Source: JBQTJJ01 sp052387235 (GTDB lineage: Bacteria > Actinomycetota > Acidimicrobiia > Acidimicrobiales > GCA-2861595). From it: DNA of 12,741 bases. The DNA lies in contig JBQTJJ010000003.1 of assembly GCA_052387235.1 (NCBI GenBank), positions 1 to 12,741 on the forward strand, in the 5' to 3' direction. Below the pieces are notes generated by a model. That model was not told the DNA's origin and searched no databases. It worked only from the letters and a program-made list of their open reading frames with translations. Shown in pieces: positions 6,215 through 12,741 of the stretch. The position numbers and the translations under genes were made by a program. How positions within the stretch are numbered: the first letter of the stretch is position 1; each line of letters opens with the position of its first letter.

Positions 6215-7009
6215 TCACTGACCGGCGCCGGCGCCGGGGAGTTGCGGCCGGTCGCAGGGGGGGAGCCCGAGGCGGTCGGTCCTTCCCCGCCGAGCGAAGC
6301 GGACGTCGGGGATGAAGGCAGGGCCCCCTGGCGTCTCGACCTGGTACCAGACGTCGCTCTCGTAGCCGTGGATGCGCTTTTCCACGAAGGCATTGGTCAC
6401 CACGTCCCCCGTGGTCCAGCAGCGAGCTCGGAGGCGATCGCCGTGGGCGGCCATGGACACGAGGCGAGCGTCGATCGCCGGAGCGGCGCGCAGCGGAACG
6501 CCGAGTAGGCGGAGGCCCCAGGTGTCGGTCTCGTCCACCGAAGCCTCGGCCCACGTCCGGCCGGGCCCCTCCGCAACGGGGTCCGGGAGCGCCAGAGTCG
6601 GCCCGGCGTCTTCCCACCGCACCTTCGGCTGCTTTGTGCGAAGGCCCAGCGGCCCGGGTTCGGGGGCGACCGACGCAGCCGGCTCGGCCAGGACGATCGC
6701 GGCCCGCGCCCGGTCCGCCGGCCCATGCAGCCGGACCCGGTAGCGCGCCGCCCGGCTTCCGTGATGCAGGAAGGACGCCTGCTTTCCGTCCACCACCACC
6801 GTGATCTGCCTCGGGGACCCGCCATCGGCGTCGACGCCGATCAGGAGGCTCTCTGCCCCCCTCCCGATAGCAAGGCTGAACTGGCGGGCGGGAGGGGGGA
6901 ACGGAATCGAGGCGTGGCGGCCCGCGTCCACCACGCCGACTGCGGCGGCGCCGGCCGCACACCCTGCCGCGAGCCGTAGCAGGCGCACCCGCGCCAGGGG
7001 GGTGCCCAC
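6215..7009 (-). CDS. Predicted exported protein of unknown function, paralogue A
   Basis: The 264-residue protein begins at GTG with a short hydrophobic N-terminal segment (about 10-27) that could be a signal peptide or anchor. A beta-rich domain follows (ITVVVDGKQASFLHHG). The C-terminal domain carries RCWTTGDVVTN, then YESDVWYQVETPGG, FIPDVRFARRG and a final cysteine (LPPC). The last 60 residues match the end of the neighbouring gene (7014-7817) almost position for position, and weaker similarity covers the rest, so the two arose by duplication. The paired Cys and aromatic pattern resembles small SH3-like extracellular domains of actinobacterial secreted proteins (inference). It starts four bases after the stop of its paralogue and has a weak ribosome binding site, so it is probably the second gene of a two-gene operon. 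Confidence 0.75.
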   Translation of the reverse strand: MGTPLARVRLLRLAAGCAAGAAAVGVVDAGRHASIPFPPPARQFSLAIGRGAESLLIGVDADGGSPRQITVVVDGKQASFLHHGSRAARYRVRLHGPADRARAAIVLAEPAASVAPEPGPLGLRTKQPKVRWEDAGPTLALPDPVAEGPGRTWAEASVDETDTWGLRLLGVPLRAAPAIDARLVSMAAHGDRLRARCWTTGDVVTNAFVEKRIHGYESDVWYQVETPGGPAFIPDVRFARRGRTDRLGLPPCDRPQLPGAGAGQ

Positions 7010-7013
7010 ACCG

Positions 7014-7817
7014 TCACCGCGGTCCCTCGGGGCATTGGGCCAGGTTCAGCTTGTCGGTCGTGCCCCGCCGCGCCAGCCAGACGTCGGGTACGTAGCCCCT
7101 GCCCTCCGGCGTCTCGATCCACCACCAGATGTCGCTGTTGTAGGCCGCGTTGTCGTCGGCCGGGTCGGACCAGTTGCTGTTGGTCATCGCCTGGCCCGTG
7201 CTCCAGCAGTGGACCGGGTACACGGTGCCGTGGTTCGCCCTGGTGAAGGCGTCCACACCCTCGAGGCGCGGCTCTGGGCGCACACCGATGCCCGAAGGGT
7301 CCATGCCCCCGTAGGACACGGACTCGTCCACCGCTGCCCATGCGACTCGGGAGTCGGCATTGGCCGGTCGCGGGGCCTGCACGCCCGAGCTGTGGGGCAA
7401 CGCCGTCCACGGCGTGGACGACAGGTCCTTCCCCTCGGGTGGGGCATCGCCGTGGTTGAAGGTGACATCGGCGGCGGGATCGACGTTGACGACGAGCGGG
7501 CCCGATCGCTCCTTCCCGACGCCCTTGGTCACGACGTAGGTGGCGGCGCCGGGGCCCCGATGCTCGAAGGTCCGCTGGAGCCGGCCCCAGGTCACCGTGA
7601 CCTGGTGAGGCTGGTCGGCCGACCCGGCGACGCTGAACCACACCGTGCCCACGTACGAGTCCGGGAACGTCCGCTCGAAGTGGGCCGAACCGGCTTCGGT
7701 ACCGCCGTCGCGGACCGACACCACCACTATCGCCGCCGCCGCCACGGCTGCGACGGCCAGGCCGAACCACGCGAATCTCCGGCCGAGCCCTCCACCGGTC
7801 CCCGAGCTGGCTTCCAA
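7014..7817 (-). CDS. Membrane-anchored exported protein of unknown function, paralogue B
   Basis: I place the start at TTG 7817, four bases after a strong AGGGGGGAG, giving 267 residues. A longer frame from TTG 7874 is open, but that codon falls inside a probable -35 element. The N-terminus is glycine- and arginine-rich, followed by a clear membrane helix (about 14-34), so the body should lie outside the cell. A beta-rich domain (HQVTVTWGRLQRTFEHRG) is followed by a C-terminal module with HCWSTGQAMTN, YNSDIWWWIETPEG, YVPDVWLARRG and a terminal LAQC. These blocks align with paralogue A downstream. I see no catalytic motif. A role in binding at the cell surface is possible but not shown. Confidence 0.78.
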   Translation of the reverse strand: MEASSGTGGGLGRRFAWFGLAVAAVAAAAIVVVSVRDGGTEAGSAHFERTFPDSYVGTVWFSVAGSADQPHQVTVTWGRLQRTFEHRGPGAATYVVTKGVGKERSGPLVVNVDPAADVTFNHGDAPPEGKDLSSTPWTALPHSSGVQAPRPANADSRVAWAAVDESVSYGGMDPSGIGVRPEPRLEGVDAFTRANHGTVYPVHCWSTGQAMTNSNWSDPADDNAAYNSDIWWWIETPEGRGYVPDVWLARRGTTDKLNLAQCPEGPR

Positions 7818-7821
7818 CGCT

Positions 7822-7830
7822 CTCCCCCCT
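7822..7830 (-). promoter_or_regulatory. Ribosome binding site for paralogue B
   Basis: The minus strand reads AGGGGGGAG four bases ahead of the TTG at 7817. It is the best Shine-Dalgarno match in this stretch and decides the shorter start for the gene. Confidence 0.5.
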
Positions 7831-7844
7831 CTGACGCGCCCGGA

Positions 7845-7874
7845 AGACTGGCACCGACGCCGGCTCCGTTTCAA
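7845..7874 (-). promoter_or_regulatory. Candidate promoter for the paralogue pair
   Basis: On the minus strand TTGAAA (7874 to 7869) is followed after 18 bases by CAGTCT (7850 to 7845). The first resembles a vegetative -35 and the second fits the loose actinobacterial -10 (A at position 2, T at position 6). Transcription would begin near 7838, just ahead of the ribosome binding site at 7822-7830. The match is modest and is supported mainly by position. Confidence 0.35.
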
Positions 7875-7923
7875 CAGAGAACTCGGCCCGTCGAACTGGC
7901 GAGAGGTGTCGACTCCCAGCCCC

Positions 7924-7929
7924 TAGCCT
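7924..7929 (+). promoter_or_regulatory. Candidate -10 element for leaderless metH transcript
   Basis: TAGCCT fits the actinobacterial -10 pattern TAnnnT and stands six bases before the metH GTG at 7936. With that spacing the transcript would begin at or next to the start codon. No purine-rich ribosome binding site is present between them, as expected for a leaderless message. No clear -35 element was seen near 7901-7906. Confidence 0.4.
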
Positions 7930-7935
7930 GGCGCC

Positions 7936-10900
7936 GTGCCCGCCAAGTACCTCGACGCCGTGCGGGAGCGGGTGGTGATCTTCGACGGCGCCACCGGCAC
8001 GAACATCCAGCTGCGGGACCTGGGCCCCGACGACTTCGGCGGGCCCGCCCTCGAGGGCTGCAACGAGATCCTGGTCGCCACCCGGCCCGACGTGATCGCC
8101 GACCTGCACCGCTCGTTCCTCGACGTCGGCGTGGACGTGGTGGAGACCGACACGTTCGGCGCCTTCGCCCCGGTGCTGGCCGAGTACGGCATCGCCGAGC
8201 GGGCCCGCGAGCTCAACCTCCGGGCGGCCCGCATCGCCCGCGAAGTGGCCGACGGCTACGACGGGTGGGTGGCCGGCTCCATCGGCCCCGGCACCAAGTT
8301 CCCGTCACTGGGCCAGATCCCCTTCGTGGACCTGAGCCGGGCCTACGAGGAGCAGGCCGCGGCCCTGATCGAGGGCGGTGTCGACCTCATCATCATCGAG
8401 ACCGTCTTCGATCTCCTGCAGGCCAAGGCGGCCATGATCGCCAGCCGGCGGGCCATGGCCGCCGCCGGCCGGGAGGTGCCGCTCCAGGTCCAGGTGACCA
8501 TGGAGCTCACCGGGCGCATGCTGCCCGGCACCGAGATCGGCGCCGCCCTCACCGCCCTCGGGGCGTTGCGGCCCGACGTGATCGGCCTCAACTGCGCCAC
8601 CGGCCCCCAGGAGATGGGCGAGCACCTGCGCTACCTCACCCAGCACACCGCCACCCCGGTGTCGTGCATCCCGAACGCCGGCCTGCCATCGGTCGTCGAC
8701 GGGCGCATGCACTACGACCTCACCGCCGACCAGCTGGCCGAGCACCAGGCCCGCTTCGTCACCGAGCTGGGCGTGTCGGTGATCGGCGGCTGCTGCGGCA
8801 CCACGCCCGACCACCTGCGGGCCGTGGTGGAGCGCTGCCGCGACCTCACGCCGGCCCGCGGCGGCCTGCAGGACGACCCGGGCTGCGCCTCGCTCTACAG
8901 CCACGTGCCGTACGACCAGTCGCCGTCGTTCCTGGTCGTCGGCGAGCGCACCAACGCCAACGGGTCGAAGAAGTTCCGCGAGGCCATGCTGGCCGACGAC
9001 TGGGAGACCTGCGTGGGCATGGCCAAGGACCAGGTGCGCGAGGGCGCCCACGTCCTCGACGTGTGCGTCGACTACACCGGCGAGGACGGCGTGTCCGACA
9101 TGGAGGAGGTCGCCTCCCGCTTCGCCACCCAGGCCACCCTGCCGCTGATGCTGGACTCCACCGAGCCGGCCGTGATCGAGACCGGCCTGCGGTGGATCGG
9201 CGGCAAGCCCATCCTCAACTCGGTGAACCTGGAGGACGGCGACGCCCCCGGCACCCGCCTCGACCGCTTCCTCACCCTGGCCCGCGAGTATGGGGCGGCG
9301 GTGGTGTGCACCTGCATCGACGAGGAGGGCCAGGCCCGCACCGCCGACTGGAAGTTCCGGGCGGCCAAGGCCATCCACGACCTGGCCGTCGGGCGCTACG
9401 GCATCGACCCCACCGACCTGTTCTTCGACCCCCTGGCCCTGCCCCTGTCCACCGGCATGGAGGAGAGCAGGCGGGACGGCATCGAGACCATCGAGGGCAT
9501 CCGCCGCATCAAGGCCGAGCTGCCCGGCGTGCGCACCATCCTGGGCCTGTCCAACGTGTCGTTCGGGCTCACGCCGGCCGCCCGCCACGTCCTCAACTCG
9601 GTGTTCCTGCACGAGTGCCAGCAGGCCGGGCTCGACGCCGCCATCGTGCACGCGGCCCGGATCATGCCGCTCAACAAGATCGACGAGCGGGCCCGCGAGG
9701 TGTGCCTCGACCTCGTCTACGACCGGCGCCGGCCCGGCTACGACCCCCTCCAGGAGCTGCTGGCCCTGTTCGAGGGCGTCTCGTCGTCGACCCTGGTGAA
9801 GGAGGACCGCAGCGGCTGGACGGTGGAGCGCCGGCTGGAGCAGCGCATCATCGACGGCGACAAGGAGGGCCTGGAGGCCGACCTGGACGAGGCGATGGCC
9901 TCCACGCCCGCCCTCGACATCGTGAACAACACCCTCCTGGCCGGCATGAAGGTGGTGGGCGACCTGTTCGGTTCTGGCCAGATGCAGCTGCCGTTCGTGC
10001 TGCAGTCGGCCGAGACCATGAAGGCGGCCGTGGCCCACCTGGAGCCGCACATGGAGAAGAGCGACCAGGGCGGAAAGGGCCGCATCGTGCTGGCCACGGT
10101 GAAGGGCGACGTCCACGACATCGGCAAGAACCTGGTGGACATCATCTTCTCCAACAACGGCTACGAGGTGCACAACCTCGGCATCAAGGTGGCCGTCACG
10201 GAGATGATCGAGAAGGCGCTCGAGGTCAATGCCGACGCCATCGGGATGAGCGGGCTGCTGGTCAAGAGCACGCTGATCATGCGGGAGAACCTGCTCGAGC
10301 TGAACCAGCGCGGCCTGGCCGCCATCCCCGTGGTCCTGGGCGGCGCCGCCCTCACCCGCCGCTACGTCGAGCGCGACCTGCGCGAGGTCTACGACGGGCG
10401 GCTGTTCTACGGCAAGGACGCCTTCGAGGGCCTGCGCACCATGGACCGGCTCATGGAGCTGAAGCGCAGCGGCGACGACGACCCCGAGTTCGGCCGCGTC
10501 CCCACCGGGCGGGAGCGGGCCGAGCGCCCCGAGGAGGAGTCGCCGGTCCCGGTGCCGGCCCGGTCCCCCGAGGTGGCCCTCGACAACGAGATCTTCAAGC
10601 CGCCGTTCCTGGGCAACCGGGTGGTGAAGGGCACCCCGGTGGACGAGATCGCGGGCTGGCTCAACGAGACGGCGCTGTTCCGCAACCAGTGGCAGTTCCG
10701 TCCGGAGAAGGGCGAGACCGACGAGGTCTTCAAGGACCGGATCCGCGCCATCCTCCGTGAGCAGCTGGCCAAGGTCCGCGCCGAGGGCCTGCTCGTGCCC
10801 CAGCTCGTGTACGGGTACTTCGCCGCCAACTCGGACGGGGACGACGTGGTGATCTGGAAGGACGACACCCGGGTGGCCCAGGCGGCCCGGTTCTCGTTCC

Positions 10901-11379
10901 CCCGCCAGCAGAAGCAGCCCTGGCTCTGCATCGCCGACTTCGTCCGCCCGGTGGGCGCCGAGCCCGACTACGTGGGCCTCTCCATCGTGTCGATGGGCGC
11001 CACCGTGTCGGAGGCCACCGCCCGGCTGTTCGCCGGGGACCGCTACCAGGAGTACCTGCTCCTGCACGGCCTGGGCGTCGAGATGGCCGAGGCCCTGGCC
11101 GAGCTCTGGCACCGCCGCATGCGGGAGGAGTGGGGCTTCGCCGACGAGGACGGGCCCACCCTCACCGGCCTGTTCCGCCAGCAGTACCGCGGCGGCCGCT
11201 ACTCGTGGGGCTACCCGGCATGCCCCGACCTGGGCGACAACCTCACCGTCGCCACCCTGCTGGATGCGGCCCGCATCGGGGTCGAGGTCAGCGAGGAGAC
11301 CGGCTTCCAGTACCACCCCGAGCAGACGACGTCGGCCATCGTCCTGTCCCACCCCCAGGCCAAGTACTTCATCGCCTGA
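7936..11379 (+). CDS. metH: Cobalamin-dependent methionine synthase
   Basis: The 1147-residue enzyme transfers the methyl group of 5-methyltetrahydrofolate to homocysteine through cobalamin, making methionine in the cytosol. All modules are present in the usual order. The homocysteine domain (1 to about 310) has zinc ligands Cys220 (GLNCATGP), Cys286 and Cys287 (GGCCGTTPDH). The folate domain (about 330-590) starts with VVGERTNANGSKKF. The cobalamin cap (about 630-710) has AGMKVVGDLFGSGQMQLP. The cobalamin-binding domain (about 714-850) has GDVHDIGKNLV with the axial ligand His727. After a charged, proline-rich linker comes the AdoMet reactivation domain (about 885-1147), with RGGRYSWGYPACPD. 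The AdoMet domain is shorter than in the E. coli enzyme (1227 residues overall) but keeps its signature. The GTG start has no ribosome binding site and may be leaderless. It is monocistronic, between a divergent and a convergent gene. Confidence 0.97.
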   Translation: MPAKYLDAVRERVVIFDGATGTNIQLRDLGPDDFGGPALEGCNEILVATRPDVIADLHRSFLDVGVDVVETDTFGAFAPVLAEYGIAERARELNLRAARIAREVADGYDGWVAGSIGPGTKFPSLGQIPFVDLSRAYEEQAAALIEGGVDLIIIETVFDLLQAKAAMIASRRAMAAAGREVPLQVQVTMELTGRMLPGTEIGAALTALGALRPDVIGLNCATGPQEMGEHLRYLTQHTATPVSCIPNAGLPSVVDGRMHYDLTADQLAEHQARFVTELGVSVIGGCCGTTPDHLRAVVERCRDLTPARGGLQDDPGCASLYSHVPYDQSPSFLVVGERTNANGSKKFREAMLADDWETCVGMAKDQVREGAHVLDVCVDYTGEDGVSDMEEVASRFATQATLPLMLDSTEPAVIETGLRWIGGKPILNSVNLEDGDAPGTRLDRFLTLAREYGAAVVCTCIDEEGQARTADWKFRAAKAIHDLAVGRYGIDPTDLFFDPLALPLSTGMEESRRDGIETIEGIRRIKAELPGVRTILGLSNVSFGLTPAARHVLNSVFLHECQQAGLDAAIVHAARIMPLNKIDERAREVCLDLVYDRRRPGYDPLQELLALFEGVSSSTLVKEDRSGWTVERRLEQRIIDGDKEGLEADLDEAMASTPALDIVNNTLLAGMKVVGDLFGSGQMQLPFVLQSAETMKAAVAHLEPHMEKSDQGGKGRIVLATVKGDVHDIGKNLVDIIFSNNGYEVHNLGIKVAVTEMIEKALEVNADAIGMSGLLVKSTLIMRENLLELNQRGLAAIPVVLGGAALTRRYVERDLREVYDGRLFYGKDAFEGLRTMDRLMELKRSGDDDPEFGRVPTGRERAERPEEESPVPVPARSPEVALDNEIFKPPFLGNRVVKGTPVDEIAGWLNETALFRNQWQFRPEKGETDEVFKDRIRAILREQLAKVRAEGLLVPQLVYGYFAANSDGDDVVIWKDDTRVAQAARFSFPRQQKQPWLCIADFVRPVGAEPDYVGLSIVSMGATVSEATARLFAGDRYQEYLLLHGLGVEMAEALAELWHRRMREEWGFADEDGPTLTGLFRQQYRGGRYSWGYPACPDLGDNLTVATLLDAARIGVEVSEETGFQYHPEQTTSAIVLSHPQAKYFIA

Positions 11380-11395
11380 CGCCTCCCCCCACTCC

Positions 11396-11434
11396 CGAGT
11401 AAATAGCTCGCCAAAGTGGCGAGCTATTTACTCG
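11396..11434. terminator. Perfect 17-bp hairpin between convergent genes
   Basis: Arms 11396-11412 and 11418-11434 are exact reverse complements around the loop AAAGT. It starts 17 bases after the metH stop and ends 12 bases before the stop of the convergent repeat-protein gene, the expected place for a bidirectional terminator. Its middle (AGTAAATAG) is unusually AT-rich for this genome. There is no adjacent T-run; a TTTT occurs only ten bases past the stem on the plus strand. Confidence 0.65.
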
Positions 11435-11446
11435 AAGGCGGGGTTT

Positions 11447-12676
11447 TCAGCGGACGTTGAGGCGGAAGAGGAACGACGCGTCGCCCTGGACCCAGTTGGT
11501 GGACAGGCCCATGCGGTGGAGCCCGAGGGGGAAGTCGGCCACGAAGGTCATCGGGTTCGACCCGACCAGCTCGCGGACGCTGCCGGGGTCGGTGGCGGGT
11601 GCGTCGAACAGGAACACCCGGCCCCCGAGCGGGTTGTCCGGGATGCTGAACCGGACCGTGACCGTCTCCCCCCGCCGGACGTTGAGGATCGACGCGTCCG
11701 CGGGGAAGCCGAAGGTGTCGGAGCACAGCGCCGGAGCGGCGGGGTCGCTCCTCCAGCACGACGACCCCGAGGTGGCGCGGATGGCGTCCTGGGGCGCGGC
11801 GGCGGTGGCGGTGGGGGGCTTCGGGACGGGACGGTTGGCCGTCATCCAGTAGCCCTTGCCGCCGGGGTGGGGGGTGATGGCGGTGACGGCGCGCAGGGCG
11901 GTGGCGGCGTCGCCGAAGGCCTCGGCCGCGCCGAACGGGATTACCACGCCCTTGGCCGTGACCAACCAGTAGCCCTTGCCGCCGGGGTGGGCGGCCATGC
12001 CCACGACCTTGTCGCCGCCGGTGAGCTTGCCGGTGCCGGCGCCGGCGAACTCGGCGTCGAAGGCGAACACGCCGCCGTCGGCCGCCACGAACCAGTAGCC
12101 GGACCCGTCGGGATCGGCGGCCATGCCCACGATGGGCTGGTTGAGGCGGATGGCGCCGGTGGAGCCGGCGAAGGCGGCGTCGCCGAAGGCGAAGATGCCG
12201 CCGTCGCGCGCCACCAGCCCGTAGCCGTTGCCCGACCTGCTGGCGGCCATGCCCACCACCGGCTGGTTGAGCGGCCTGGCGCCCATGGAGCCGAAGAACG
12301 GCACGTCGAAGGCGAACACGCCGCCGTCGGCCGCCACGAACCAGTAGCCCTTCGCCTTCGGGTCGGCGGCCAGGCCGACCACGGGCTGGTTGAGCGTGAG
12401 GCTGCCGGTGGAGCCGTGGAACACGGCGTCGCCGTAGGAGAAGACGCCGCCGTCCCGGGCCAGCAGCCAGTAGCCGTTCCCGGTGGGCGTGGCCGCCATG
12501 CCCACGAGGGGGCCGTTCAGGGCCAGCTTCCCGGTGGACCCGAAGAACCCGGCCTGGCCGAAGTTGAACACGTCCTCGCCCGGCGCCACGCCGGCCCGCG
12601 CCGCCGGGGTCGCCACCAGCGCCAGCAGCAGCGCCACCGCCGGAGCAACTGCGAGACGGCGGAACCCTCGAGCCAT
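11447..12676 (-). CDS. Secreted six-repeat, probably beta-propeller-like protein
   Basis: I place the start at the ATG at 12676, eight bases after GGGAGG, giving 409 residues. A longer frame to 12718 lacks this signal. A signal peptide is clear: basic start, hydrophobic 8-25, likely cleavage after ARA at 28. Residues 32-281 hold six repeats of 41-42 residues, each with a version of DGGVFAFGDAxFxGSTG, LNQPVVGMAA and GYWxVA. The GY[WG] positions are at 69, 111, 152, 194, 236 and 277. Such short all-beta repeats suggest a propeller (inference). A proline-alanine linker (282-297) leads to a C-terminal domain of about 110 residues with two cysteines (307, 318) that may form a disulfide, and a beta-sandwich look (GETVTVRFSIPDN). 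No catalytic residues are recognised. A role in surface binding or adhesion is possible but not shown. Confidence 0.82.
   Translation of the reverse strand: MARGFRRLAVAPAVALLLALVATPAARAGVAPGEDVFNFGQAGFFGSTGKLALNGPLVGMAATPTGNGYWLLARDGGVFSYGDAVFHGSTGSLTLNQPVVGLAADPKAKGYWFVAADGGVFAFDVPFFGSMGARPLNQPVVGMAASRSGNGYGLVARDGGIFAFGDAAFAGSTGAIRLNQPIVGMAADPDGSGYWFVAADGGVFAFDAEFAGAGTGKLTGGDKVVGMAAHPGGKGYWLVTAKGVVIPFGAAEAFGDAATALRAVTAITPHPGGKGYWMTANRPVPKPPTATAAAPQDAIRATSGSSCWRSDPAAPALCSDTFGFPADASILNVRRGETVTVRFSIPDNPLGGRVFLFDAPATDPGSVRELVGSNPMTFVADFPLGLHRMGLSTNWVQGDASFLFRLNVR
12055..12349 (-). repeat. 46-bp exact direct repeat inside the repeat-protein gene
   Basis: Bases 12055-12100 and 12304-12349 are identical. 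Their offset is 249 bases, or 83 codons, equal to two protein repeat units. They encode the junctions between repeats 2-3 and 4-5 (GYWFVAADGGVFAFD). This points to duplication, or later gene conversion, of a two-unit block rather than of single units. Confidence 0.75.
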
Positions 12677-12684
12677 CGGCCTGT

Positions 12685-12690
12685 CCTCCC
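12685..12690 (-). promoter_or_regulatory. Ribosome binding site for the six-repeat protein
   Basis: The minus strand reads GGGAGG eight bases ahead of the ATG at 12676. It decides the start that places the signal peptide at the very N-terminus. The remaining bases to the right edge (12691-12741) contain no promoter I can support. Confidence 0.6.
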
Positions 12691-12741
12691 GTTCGAATCC
12701 GGTACCGCGAGTGTGCACCCGGGCCGGAGGCGGGCGCGCCG

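Noticed and set aside
7818..7935. Cobalamin or SAM riboswitch upstream of metH
   Set aside because: Only 118 bases separate metH from the opposite gene, no B12-box-like sequence is present, and the upstream sequence fits a promoter adjacent to the start codon.
6801..10760. Plus-strand open frame of 1319 codons
   Set aside because: It crosses two minus-strand genes and the first part of metH in another frame, and its translation is low-complexity Arg/Pro/Gly/Ala.
8305..11352. Very long minus-strand open frame opposite metH (1015 codons)
   Set aside because: It lies entirely antisense to metH and is rich in His, Gly, Leu and Val with no family motif. Such frames are common opposite long genes in GC-rich DNA.
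11835..12585. Regularly spaced repeats as a possible CRISPR array
   Set aside because: The spacing of about 125 bases keeps the reading frame and encodes protein repeats; the units are diverged and there are no unique spacers.

Overview
The window is high-GC bacterial DNA with the codon use and gene packing of an actinobacterium: GTG and TTG starts, a NarL/LuxR-type regulator cluster, a DUF4012 protein, and possibly a leaderless cobalamin-dependent methionine synthase. The secreted six-repeat protein at the right end has a repeat type I associate with Acidimicrobiia and related deep actinobacteria. That lineage call is inference, not proof.

Left third (1-3795, all minus strand): a tightly packed, probably co-transcribed run. 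In transcription order it holds three consecutive NarL/LuxR-type regulators of almost equal length (3157-3795, 2526-3173, 1799-2452), a small protein with a sigma region 4-like helix-turn-helix (1427-1795), and a membrane-anchored DUF4012 protein that runs off the left edge (1-1446). All three regulators have intact LuxR DNA-binding domains. Their receiver domains have lost most or all of the phosphorylation residues.

Middle (3796-6175): a 398-base lower-GC intergenic region separates that run from a divergent plus-strand pair, a membrane histidine kinase (4194-5471) and a response regulator (5468-6175). The regulator has a fully conserved receiver but an output domain I cannot name. A perfect 14-bp inverted repeat lies just before the kinase start. 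The layout suggests one signalling module: a kinase and a conventional receiver on one side, phosphorylation-independent regulators and an envelope protein on the other.

Right half: two tandem paralogous secreted or membrane-anchored proteins of unknown function (6215-7009 and 7014-7817, minus). They diverge from a complete metH (7936-11379, plus), which has no visible ribosome binding site and a -10-like hexamer spaced for leaderless transcription. A perfect 17-bp hairpin (11396-11434) separates metH from a convergent gene for a secreted six-repeat, probably beta-propeller-like protein (11447-12676, minus). No tRNA, rRNA, CRISPR array, insertion sequence or riboswitch was found.
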